From: an uncultured Chthoniobacterales bacterium
Lineage (GTDB): Bacteria > Verrucomicrobiota > Verrucomicrobiia > Chthoniobacterales > UBA10450
Length of the DNA: 6,270 nucleotides
Assembly: GCA_955652255.1 (NCBI GenBank)
Contig: CATPAW010000168.1
Span: forward strand, 1-6,270
Direction: 5' to 3'
A program made the translations under genes and the position numbers. The notes below the pieces were generated by a model. That model had not been told where the DNA came from, made no database searches, and saw nothing but the letters and a program-made list of their open reading frames with translations. Positions within the stretch are counted from its first letter, which is position 1; every line of letters starts with the position of its first letter. Below, in pieces: positions 1-6,050 of the stretch.

Positions 1-140
1 CGCTACGGCGCGGCTCCCGTCGAAAGCACGATGCAGGCGCTTGTTTGGCGCGCTGTCCATGAATGATTTCGGAAAGGAGCGCTGTCGAATTGTCCGCAAC
101 GATTCGTTGAAACGTCACGCGATTTAGTGGATCATTTGGT
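1..140. other. Upstream region of purF, no recognisable gene
   Basis: No gene can be assigned here. Two plus-strand frames are open from the left edge: one ends at TGA 64-66 (last residues ...LVWRAVHE) and one at TAG 125-127. Either could be the tail of a gene that starts outside the window, but neither tail matches a family I know. A minus-strand frame is also open across the stretch. I see no convincing promoter, riboswitch or terminator. TTGAAA at 107-112 followed 17 bases later by GATCAT resembles a weak -35/-10 pair, but it would start transcription inside purF. Confidence 0.4.
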
Positions 141-1640
141 GTGACCTCTCCAGACAAGATCGACATGGTCGAGCTAACCGAGACCGAGGCTTACCCGCGG
201 CATGAGTGTGGGCTTTTCGGTGTGTTCGGCCATCCGAACGCGGCCGTCCTGACTTACTACGGGCTTTTCGCTTTGCAGCATCGCGGCCAGGAAAGCGCCG
301 GTATTGTCACGAGCAATGGCCCAGGGACGTCGTTCCTCGTGCACAAAGACATGGGCTTGGTCTCGCAAGTTTTTGGTCAGGCTGAGCTGGAAAAATTGAA
401 AGGCACCCGTGCGATCGGGCACACGCGTTACTCGACCACCGGCACGAGCACGATCAAAAACGCGCAACCGTTTGTGGTCGATTGCGTGCGCGGCCAGATG
501 GCGATCGCGCACAACGGCAACTTGATCAACGCCGATCTTTTGCGCGATGAACTGGAACGCAAAGGTTCCATTTTTCAAACGACTGCCGACAGCGAGATCA
601 TTTTGCACCTGCTGGCGCGGCCGGCCGACAACGGCGCCAGCGTGTTGTCAGCGCTACGCAGAATCGAAGGCGCATTTTCGCTTATCATCATGAGTGAGCG
701 CGAGCTCATCGCCGTGCGCGATCCGTTCGGCTGGCGGCCGCTCTCGCTCGGCAAACTCGATGGCGCTTATGTGCTCGCCTCCGAAACCTGCGCCTTCGAT
801 CTCATCCACGCGGAATTCATTCGCGAAATCGAACCGGGCGAAGTCTTGATCATCGATGAAAACGGATTGCGATCGGAATTTCCGTTTCTGCCGCAACAGC
901 CGGCCTTCTGCATGTTCGAGTATGTTTATTTCGCGCGACCCGACAGCATCATCGGCGGTGTGAACGTTGGCAAAGTGCGCACCGAAATGGGACGCGAGCT
1001 GGCGCGAAAATTTCCGGTCGATGCAGACATCGTCATCGCGGTGCCGGACTCAGGCAATTACGCTGCGCTCGGTTTCGCCCAGGAATTGAACATTCCCTAC
1101 GCGCACGCTTTCGTGCGCAATCACTACATCGGCCGCTCGTTTTTGCAGCCGAGCCAGCTCATCCGCGATTTCGACGTGCGCGTGAAACTAAACTTGATCA
1201 AGGAAATGGTGGCGGACAAACGCGTCGTGGTGGTCGACGATTCAATCGTGCGCGGAACGACTGCGCGCGCCCGCGTGGTGAATTTGCGCGAAGCCGGCGC
1301 GAAGGAAGTGCACATGCGCGTGAGTTGTCCGCCGCATCGCTTCGCCTGCCATTACGGCATCGATTTTCCTGACCCGGAAAAGTTGATCGCGAACAAGATG
1401 TCGATGGAAGAAATCTGTGAATATCTTGGCGTGGACAGTCTCGGTTATCTCGATGTCGAAGGCATGGTGCGGGCAACCGGGCAACCGGCGAACAAATTTT
1501 GCCTCGCCTGTTTCACTGGGAATTATCCCCTGCCCGTCGATCCCGCGCTCGACAAATTCATCATGGAAAAACGAGAAAACCGCTCCAAGGCGCTCGCCGA
1601 TCAGGAAACGCATCCGACGTTGTTCGCGGATTTGAAATGA
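141..1640 (+). CDS. purF: Amidophosphoribosyltransferase (glutamine PRPP amidotransferase), Fe-S type
   Basis: This cytoplasmic enzyme catalyses the first committed step of de novo purine synthesis: PRPP plus glutamine gives 5-phosphoribosylamine, glutamate and pyrophosphate. The N-terminal class II (Ntn) glutaminase domain has catalytic Cys23 in HECGLFGVFGH, HRGQESAG (47-54), RYST (96-99) and HNGN (124-127). The C-terminal phosphoribosyltransferase domain has VPDSGN (301-306) and the PRPP loop VVVVDDSIVRGTT (362-374). Cys257, Cys403, Cys454 and Cys457 (in FCMFEYVYF, FACHYGID and CLACF) match the four [4Fe-4S] ligands of the Bacillus enzyme, so this is the Fe-S subclass made as a precursor. 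The propeptide before Cys23 is 22 residues from GTG 141, or 14 if translation starts at ATG 165; the frame has a stop at 108-110, so it cannot extend much further upstream. No strong Shine-Dalgarno sequence precedes either start. The 499-residue length fits the family. purM follows on the same strand after 67 bases. Confidence 0.97.
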   Translation: MTSPDKIDMVELTETEAYPRHECGLFGVFGHPNAAVLTYYGLFALQHRGQESAGIVTSNGPGTSFLVHKDMGLVSQVFGQAELEKLKGTRAIGHTRYSTTGTSTIKNAQPFVVDCVRGQMAIAHNGNLINADLLRDELERKGSIFQTTADSEIILHLLARPADNGASVLSALRRIEGAFSLIIMSERELIAVRDPFGWRPLSLGKLDGAYVLASETCAFDLIHAEFIREIEPGEVLIIDENGLRSEFPFLPQQPAFCMFEYVYFARPDSIIGGVNVGKVRTEMGRELARKFPVDADIVIAVPDSGNYAALGFAQELNIPYAHAFVRNHYIGRSFLQPSQLIRDFDVRVKLNLIKEMVADKRVVVVDDSIVRGTTARARVVNLREAGAKEVHMRVSCPPHRFACHYGIDFPDPEKLIANKMSMEEICEYLGVDSLGYLDVEGMVRATGQPANKFCLACFTGNYPLPVDPALDKFIMEKRENRSKALADQETHPTLFADLK

Positions 1641-1699
1641 AAGGTAGGGGCGGTTCACCGAACCGCCCGCGGGCGATGGAGGTCAATCGCCCCTACCTT
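1641..1699. repeat. Nested inverted-repeat element between purF and purM
   Basis: Perfect 12-bp outer arms (1641-1652 and 1688-1699, AAGGTAGGGGCG against its complement) enclose two inner hairpins. The first is a 9-bp stem, 1648-1656 with 1660-1668, and a 3-base loop. The second is a 7-bp stem, 1671-1677 with 1686-1692. A perfect 10-bp palindrome, GCCCGCGGGC (1665-1674), sits between them. The element begins directly after the purF TGA and ends 8 bases before the purM ATG, so it occupies almost the whole gap. It lacks a T-tract and is not a canonical intrinsic terminator. It resembles REP/MITE-like dispersed repeats and has a structural relative at 2718-2786. As RNA it could stabilise the purF 3' end or modulate purM translation; this is inferred only. 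Confidence 0.8.
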
Positions 1700-1707
1700 C
1701 GCTCGAC

Positions 1708-2724
1708 ATGACAACGCGACGAAAAGCCTACGCGCGCGCGGGCGTAGATGTCGATCTTGGCAGCCAGCTTAAGCGCCGCATTCAGCGACTCCTTAGACAA
1801 ACGCACGGGCCGCAAGTGCTCGGAAAAATCGGCGGCTTCGTTGGTTTGTTTCGAGCACAATTTCCCGAAATGCGCGATCCGGTACTGGTCGCGAGCATCG
1901 ATGGCGTCGGCACGAAATTGAAAATAGCCTTTGCCTTAGATCGGCATGACACGATCGGCGCCGATCTCGTCAACCATTGCGTGAACGACATCGCGGTGGT
2001 CGGCGCACGTCCACTTTTCTTTCTCGATTACATTGGCTGCGAAAAACTTGAGCCGCGCGTTTTCGATCAACTCATCCGCGGTTTTTCTCGCGCTTGCCGA
2101 GCGGTCGGCTGCGCGCTGATTGGCGGCGAGACCGCACAAATGCCCGGGATGTATCGGAAAGGCGAATACGATCTCGCCGGTTGCATCGTCGGCGTGGTTG
2201 ATCGTGCAAAAATTATCGACGGCAGCAAAATCAAACAAGGGGACGTGATTCTCGGCCTCGCGTCAAATGGTCTGCACACGAACGGTTATTCGCTCGCGCG
2301 CAAAATTCTGTTTGAGACGATGCAACTGAAGATCAACTCGCGTCTTCCTGGATCGAGAAGTACAGTCGGTGCGGAACTTTTGCGCGTGCACAAAAATTAT
2401 CAGTCGCTGCTCGCAAAAGTTCCGAGCGGCATCATCAAAGGCCTCGCCCACATCACGGGCGGCGGTTTAATCGATAATCTGCCGCGCGTCCTGCCGAAAA
2501 ATTGCGACGCCATGATCGAGACAAAGAGTTGGCGTGTTCCGCGTATCTTCCAAATCTTGCAGCAAGGGGTCGATCTTGCGGAGATGTATCAGGTCTTCAA
2601 CATGGGCATCGGCATGGCCGCGATTGTGTCGGAGCCTGACGCAAAAAGGACGATGTCCATTTTGCGCGCGAGACGGATCGGACGCATCGAGCGCGGATCG
2701 GGTAAGACGCGTTTGAAGTTGTAG
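1708..2724 (+). CDS. purM: Phosphoribosylformylglycinamidine cyclo-ligase (AIR synthetase)
   Basis: This enzyme catalyses the fifth step of de novo purine synthesis, the ATP-dependent closure of the imidazole ring that converts FGAM to 5-aminoimidazole ribonucleotide (AIR). Family hallmarks appear in order: YARAGVDVDLG near the N-terminus, ASIDGVGTKLKIA (62-74), NHCVNDIAVVGARPLFFLDY (89-108), GGETAQMPGMY (139-149), ILGLASNGLHTNGYSLAR (181-198), HITGGGLIDNLPRVLP (248-263) and MYQVFNMGIGMAAIV (293-307). At 338 residues it is full length. The ATG at 1708 places the AGVDVD motif where the family has it. The 8 bases between the preceding repeat and this ATG hold no Shine-Dalgarno sequence, so initiation is either weak or coupled to upstream translation. 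The TAG stop (2722-2724) lies inside the left arm of the next repeat. The purF-purM order is common and suggests a shared transcript. Confidence 0.97.
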   Translation: MTTRRKAYARAGVDVDLGSQLKRRIQRLLRQTHGPQVLGKIGGFVGLFRAQFPEMRDPVLVASIDGVGTKLKIAFALDRHDTIGADLVNHCVNDIAVVGARPLFFLDYIGCEKLEPRVFDQLIRGFSRACRAVGCALIGGETAQMPGMYRKGEYDLAGCIVGVVDRAKIIDGSKIKQGDVILGLASNGLHTNGYSLARKILFETMQLKINSRLPGSRSTVGAELLRVHKNYQSLLAKVPSGIIKGLAHITGGGLIDNLPRVLPKNCDAMIETKSWRVPRIFQILQQGVDLAEMYQVFNMGIGMAAIVSEPDAKRTMSILRARRIGRIERGSGKTRLKL

Positions 2725-2786
2725 AGGCGCTTGTGCCAAGCGCCTGTCGTTTTGGTCTCAGCGGTTGACACAACCGCCGCTACAAC
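2718..2786. repeat. Nested inverted-repeat element at the purM 3' end, relative of the purF-purM element
   Basis: The outer arms GTTGTAGAGGCG (2718-2729) and CGCCGCTACAAC (2775-2786) pair at 11 of 12 positions. Inside are two hairpins with 3-base loops: an 8-bp perfect stem (2726-2733 with 2737-2744) and a 7-bp perfect stem (2761-2767 with 2771-2777). The left part, 2721-2744, aligns with 1644-1667 of the first element at 17 of 24 bases, and two of the differences are compensatory within the stem. The left arm overlaps the last purM codons and its stop, so the insertion may have redefined the purM C-terminus. No T-tract follows. The hairpins could still act as an RNA 3' end or attenuator, but this is not shown. 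Confidence 0.75.
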
Positions 2787-2814
2787 AAAGCGTGACGATG
2801 ATTTGAGATCGACA

Positions 2815-3717
2815 ATGGAAAAGCGACAGCTTGGCAAAACCGACATGCACGTCTCCGTGCTCGGTTTCGGCGGTTCCGAGATCGGTTACGAACACACTTC
2901 GCAGGACGCAGTCGATCAGCTTTTGAACGGCGCGCTTGATGCCGGCCTGAATGTTATCGATACCGCCGAGTGCTACCCCGACAGCGAGGAGAGGATCGGG
3001 CGGGCAGTGAGCAATCGTCGCACTGAATTTTTCCTCTTCACAAAATGCGGGCATCCGCACGGCATGGAGAGCGCAGCGAATTGGTCGCGCGATTCCATTT
3101 TGCAAAACATCGAGCGCAGCTTGCGCCGATTGCAGACCGATCATGTTGACCTTGTTCAGCTGCATAGCTGTTCCGAAGCAGAGCTGCGCAAAGGTGAAGC
3201 GATCGAGGCGCTGCGCGCGGCGCGCGAACGCCGTCACACGCGCTACATCGGTTACAGCGGGGACAGTCGTGCCGCCCGTTATGCGGTCGAATGCGGCGCG
3301 TTCGACACTTTGCAAACTTCCATCAGCATCGCCGATCAGGAACCGCTCGATTTAACGCTGCCACTGGCGCGCGAAAAACAGATGGGGGTGATTGCAAAAC
3401 GCCCGATCGCCAACGCGGCATGGAAAACGGGACACAAACCGATTGAAGGATATCATCACACTTATTATGAACGTCTGCGGAAGCTGAATTACGAATTCCT
3501 GCGGCATTCTGATCTACCAAAGACTATCGGTATCGCGCTGCGTTTCACCCTAAGCATTCCCGGCGTGCACACCGCGATCGTTGGCACGACCAAACCGGAG
3601 CGCTGGCAGGAAAACGCGAAGCTGCTTGAGGCGGGACCGCTGAGCGAGGCGGAGTTTCACGTGATTCGACATCGCTGGGAAGAATACGCCCCGCATACCT
3701 GGATCGGACAAATATGA
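2815..3717 (+). CDS. Aldo/keto reductase (first of a tandem pair)
   Basis: This is a predicted cytoplasmic NADPH-dependent oxidoreductase of the aldo/keto reductase superfamily, a single-domain TIM barrel of 300 residues that interconverts carbonyls and alcohols. The N-terminus KRQLGKTDMHVSVLGFGG is typical. The catalytic tetrad is intact: Asp49 and Tyr54 in IDTAECYPDSEERIG, Lys77 in FTKCG and His117 in VQLHSC. The C-terminal cofactor segment is TAIVGTTKPERWQEN. The usual YG after the active-site Tyr is YP here, a small deviation. ATG 2815 is chosen because the family N-terminus begins there; an upstream in-frame TTG at 2731 would translate repeat sequence. No strong Shine-Dalgarno sequence is visible. 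The stop overlaps the start of the next reductase (ATGA). The substrate cannot be told from sequence, and no link to the upstream pur genes is evident. Confidence 0.92.
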   Translation: MEKRQLGKTDMHVSVLGFGGSEIGYEHTSQDAVDQLLNGALDAGLNVIDTAECYPDSEERIGRAVSNRRTEFFLFTKCGHPHGMESAANWSRDSILQNIERSLRRLQTDHVDLVQLHSCSEAELRKGEAIEALRAARERRHTRYIGYSGDSRAARYAVECGAFDTLQTSISIADQEPLDLTLPLAREKQMGVIAKRPIANAAWKTGHKPIEGYHHTYYERLRKLNYEFLRHSDLPKTIGIALRFTLSIPGVHTAIVGTTKPERWQENAKLLEAGPLSEAEFHVIRHRWEEYAPHTWIGQI

Positions 3718-4706
3718 AACAGCGCAAACTTGGACGCGGCGGCCCGGTAGTTTCCGCCCTGGGACTCGGCTGCATGGGCATGTCCGATTTTTACGGCGGA
3801 CGCAACGACGAGGAATCGATCGCGACAATCCATCGCGCGCTTGAGCTCGGCATCACATTCTTCGACACCGCCGACATGTATGGGCCGCATACCAATGAAG
3901 AACTGCTCGGCCGCGCGCTCAAAGGTCGTCGCGAACAAGTGGTGATTGCGACGAAGTTTGGAATTTTGCGCGATCCAGAAAAACCGGAGTTTCGCGGGAT
4001 CAGCGGGAAACCCGATTACGTGCGTAAAGCATGCGAAGGAAGTTTGCGCCGGCTTGACGTGGAAGTTGTCGATCTTTACTACCAGCATCGCGTCGATCCC
4101 GGGACGCCGATTGAAGAAACAGTCGGCGCGATGGCGGAGTTGGTGCACGAAGGCAAAGTCCGTTTTCTCGGTTTATCGGAAGCGAGCGCGGAAAACATTC
4201 GGCGCGCGCATGCGGTCCATCCGATCACCGCGTTGCAATCGGAGTATTCGCTTTGGACACGGGATCCCGAAGAGAAAATTTTGCCCGTTTGCCGCGAACT
4301 CGGGATCGGTTTTGTCCCGTATAGTCCGCTCGGCCGCGGATTTTTGTCCGGAAAAATTCAGAAGCCGGAAGATTTGCCGAAGGACGATTACCGGCGCACG
4401 ACACCGCGATTTCAGGGTGAAAATTTTCAGCGCAACCTCGATCTTGTTCACCGCGTGAGCGAGATTGCACGCGAGAAACGCTGCACCGCGGCGCAGCTCG
4501 CGCTCGCCTGGGTGCTCGCGCAAGGCCAGGACATCGTGCCGATTCCGGGGACAAAGCGCCGAAAGTATTTGCAGGAAAACATCGGTGCGCTCGATGTCGA
4601 TCTTACGAGCGAAGATTTGGCGCGCATTGATGAAGTCGCGCCGCAAGATGCATTCGCCGGCTCGCGTTATCCAGAAGCGATGATGAAACTGCTCGGCAAA
4701 AGCTAG
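3714..4706 (+). CDS. Aldo/keto reductase (second of a tandem pair, YakC/AKR13-like)
   Basis: A 330-residue NAD(P)H-dependent aldo/keto reductase, probably cytosolic. Visible motifs are the N-terminal RKLGRGGPVVSALGLGCMGM, the tetrad Asp51 and Tyr56 in FFDTADMYGPHTNEELLG, Lys81 in IATKFG and His125 in YYQHRVD, then VPYSPLGRGFLSG in the second half, and the cofactor-binding IPIPGTKRRKYLQEN near the C-terminus. The GCMGMSDFYG start and the PYSPLGRGFL segment point to the AKR13/YakC-like branch rather than to the branch of its neighbour, so the pair are distant paralogues and not a recent duplication. ATG 3714 overlaps the previous stop by four bases, and a weak GGA (3706-3708) lies just upstream, which suggests translational coupling. 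The 3' end shares CTAG with the convergent dehydratase gene. The true substrate is unknown. Confidence 0.94.
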   Translation: MKQRKLGRGGPVVSALGLGCMGMSDFYGGRNDEESIATIHRALELGITFFDTADMYGPHTNEELLGRALKGRREQVVIATKFGILRDPEKPEFRGISGKPDYVRKACEGSLRRLDVEVVDLYYQHRVDPGTPIEETVGAMAELVHEGKVRFLGLSEASAENIRRAHAVHPITALQSEYSLWTRDPEEKILPVCRELGIGFVPYSPLGRGFLSGKIQKPEDLPKDDYRRTTPRFQGENFQRNLDLVHRVSEIAREKRCTAAQLALAWVLAQGQDIVPIPGTKRRKYLQENIGALDVDLTSEDLARIDEVAPQDAFAGSRYPEAMMKLLGKS

Positions 4707-5152
4707 TTTGCCGAACGTCGCGGCACCATCGCCGCTCCCAACATCGTCTGTACAATTTCACCGCGCTGATTGATGGTAATATTGCGCACCTTGATAATTC
4801 CGTAGTGCGGTTTTGAGCGCGAGGGCCTCAGGTGGACAATCTCGGTTTCGACGCGCAGCATATCGCCGGCGCGCACCGTGTTTGGCCACCGCAATTCGTC
4901 GATGCCCAGACCAATCACGCCCTCAGCAAAATTCAACGTTTGCACGAAGAGCCGCATGGTCATCGCCGCCGTATGCCAGCCGCTCGCAATCAGTCCTTTG
5001 AAAATCGTTCGCTCGGCGCTTTTGCGGTCGAGATGAAACATCTGCGGGTCAAATTTGTGCGCGAACTCGATCAACTCTTTTTCCTCCACCTCGAGCAGTT
5101 CGGAGCCAAAGCGATCGCCCACTTTCAAATCGTCAAAATAGCGCTCATTCAT
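4703..5152 (-). CDS. MaoC family (hot-dog fold) dehydratase
   Basis: A 149-residue single-domain protein of the MaoC-like hydratase family. Related enzymes hydrate or dehydrate acyl-CoA thioesters in fatty-acid and polyester metabolism. It opens with RYFDDLKVGDRFGS, typical of the family, followed by EFAHKFDPQMFHLDRKSA with the probable Asp35/His40 catalytic pair, then GLIASGWHTAAMTMRL, and a C-terminal strand pattern through ELRWPNTVRAGDMLRVETEI. The motif is the DPQ-x-FH variant instead of the classic GDxNPxH. The ATG at 5152 is preferred; longer in-frame starts at 5185 and 5236 add a non-family, cysteine-containing N-terminus. No clear Shine-Dalgarno sequence precedes it. It converges on the second aldo/keto reductase, and both stops use one CTAG, leaving no room for a terminator between them. 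Its acyl substrate cannot be predicted, and it could also be a non-catalytic hot-dog protein. Confidence 0.9.
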   Translation of the reverse strand: MNERYFDDLKVGDRFGSELLEVEEKELIEFAHKFDPQMFHLDRKSAERTIFKGLIASGWHTAAMTMRLFVQTLNFAEGVIGLGIDELRWPNTVRAGDMLRVETEIVHLRPSRSKPHYGIIKVRNITINQRGEIVQTMLGAAMVPRRSAN

Positions 5153-5290
5153 TAACAAAACTACGACGCCGCATTGATGACGCATTGGCCGAAATTGGGC
5201 AATGGTAAAAAAAACTCTTAGTTGGAGGCAGACCACGCGCCCGCGCGCCAGGTTGCACTTATCACTATTCAGAATTCACTTCTTCAGCGC

Positions 5291-5332
5291 GGGCGGTTAG
5301 CTCAGTGGTAGAGCGGCTCGTTTACACCGAGT
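5291..5332 (+). pseudogene. 5' half of tRNA-Val (anticodon TAC), truncated after the anticodon arm
   Basis: The sequence folds as the first half of a tRNA: acceptor strand GGGCGGT (5291-5297), TA, D-arm GCTC-AGTGGTA-GAGC (5300-5314), G, then an anticodon arm GCTCG-TTTACAC-CGAGT (5316-5332) with anticodon TAC at 5323-5325, which reads valine codons. The expected T-arm (GGTTCGAATCC-like) and the acceptor complement (ACCGCCC) do not follow, and I found neither anywhere downstream in the window. This is therefore a broken gene or one side of a recombination junction. An element integrating in the anticodon region would leave such a half. The 138 bases between it and the dehydratase start show no convincing promoter, only TTGCAC at 5253-5258. 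Confidence 0.7.
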
Positions 5333-5457
5333 TTCGGAGCGTTTTCGACTGTTTCGCGCTTTGGCTGCGTGATCGACGCAAAACCGCTCTACGCCTGGTA
5401 AAATCGCTCTGGAAGCCGGACTAACCCACATTGTCTCACATTATCAGTCAACGGGAA

Positions 5458-5483
5458 GGCAGTATCACATGGCAGTATCATAT
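5458..5483. repeat. 13-bp tandem duplication
   Basis: GGCAGTATCACAT (5458-5470) is followed directly by GGCAGTATCATAT (5471-5483), two copies that differ at one base. It lies in the degraded stretch after the half tRNA. It may be a replication-slippage product or the footprint of an insertion event, and nothing links it to a known element. Confidence 0.7.
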
Positions 5484-5625
5484 GGCCGTTTTGGTGGCTG
5501 GCAATGTTCACGTGAACAGTCCGGCAACAGCGCTGTCGCCGCGCGAGAAACGCGCACGGAAAGCGTCTGAGGCTCGAAGCGGGTCCAAGGACAGCGGCTG
5601 AGGACTCCGAGCGTTTTAACGGCCT

Positions 5626-5706
5626 TTTGCGGTCGAGGTAGTCAGGGTCATTCTTGAGCAGTTCGGGGTTGTCCTCTACTCGCGCCGGGATGAATTGGTC
5701 GGGTCC
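5626..5706 (-). pseudogene. Fragment resembling phage terminase large subunit
   Basis: The minus strand encodes GPDQFIPARVEDNP followed by ELLKNDPDYLDR. This matches the characteristic FIPA+xxDNPxLxxxDPxYxxRL segment between the ATPase and nuclease parts of phage terminase large subunits, the motor that packages DNA into capsids. Only about 27 residues are recognisable. The walls of the ATPase domain (Walker A and B) and the nuclease acidic residues are absent upstream and downstream. Just after the fragment the similarity could continue as AVKTL in another frame, implying a frameshift. It is best read as a decayed prophage piece. The match is from memory of the family and could be coincidental, though the spacing of DNP and DPDY is distinctive. 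Confidence 0.5.
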
Positions 5707-6050
5707 TACGGACGAATATCCACCCTTATTAAGCCAGCGGAGTTGCGGGGCCAGACGTCCTTCCATCCGTCGCTCGGGGTGAAATCCTGACGATAGCACC
5801 AGACCATTTCCAGTTGCGCTCCGGAACGTTTCTGCCAAAGCAGCCGATACGTGAGATGCCGTCGCCACGACGCGGCAGGTGCACCGGTCATGAAATTGAA
5901 CTCAAAAGGTGTGGGCCAGCTGACCAGGCTCCTTTCGAGGGTAAACGAAGCTTTATCCTCCGGCTCAGGCGCGAATTGGTGTTTGTTTACTGGTTGGCTT
6001 ATCGGTCAATTCTTGGGGTATGCTATCTATCGTGATAGGATTGCCACCGT

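Larger units (their letters stand above)
5333..6050. other. Degraded region with phage-like debris, no convincing intact gene
   Basis: Open frames exist on both strands but none spans the region with a recognisable family. A minus-strand frame (5389-5868) carries the terminase-like motif only in its middle. A second minus frame (5706-5891) reads ...TPSDGWKDVWP... and is unknown to me. On the plus strand, ATG 5890 to TAA 6054 would encode 54 residues with one hydrophobic stretch (WCLFTGWLIGQFLGYAIY, possibly a membrane segment) and a possible AGGTG ribosome site at 5877-5881; its stop lies in the next repeat. A 39-codon plus-strand frame (5482-5601) is also open. I give all of these low odds of being genes. 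Confidence 0.5.

Noticed and set aside
63..110. 15-codon frame upstream of purF as a leader peptide
   Set aside because: Too short, with no attenuator hairpins or codon run that would suggest a regulatory leader.
107..135. Promoter TTGAAA-17-GATCAT before purF
   Set aside because: The -10 is poor and lies 5 bases before GTG 141, which would leave no leader for that start.
1641..1699. Intrinsic transcription terminator after purF
   Set aside because: The hairpins have no following T-tract, and purM in the same pathway lies directly downstream; the nested arms fit a dispersed repeat better.
2731..2814. Upstream TTG start extending the first aldo/keto reductase by 28 residues
   Set aside because: The extension lies in the repeat element and encodes no family sequence; the aldo/keto reductase N-terminus begins at ATG 2815.
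141..4706. Long antisense frames opposite purF, purM and the reductases
   Set aside because: They are shadows of strongly conserved plus-strand genes and carry no family motifs of their own.
5153..5236. Longer N-terminus for the MaoC gene from starts at 5185 or 5236
   Set aside because: The added residues do not resemble the family, which starts at RYFDDLKVG just after ATG 5152.
5482..5601. 39-codon plus-strand frame in the degraded region
   Set aside because: No ribosome site and no recognised family; it overlaps the minus-strand phage-like stretch and could be part of another repeat.
5389..5868. 159-residue minus-strand frame as an intact gene
   Set aside because: Only about 27 central residues look like a known family; both flanks are unrecognisable, and the match seems to switch frame afterwards.
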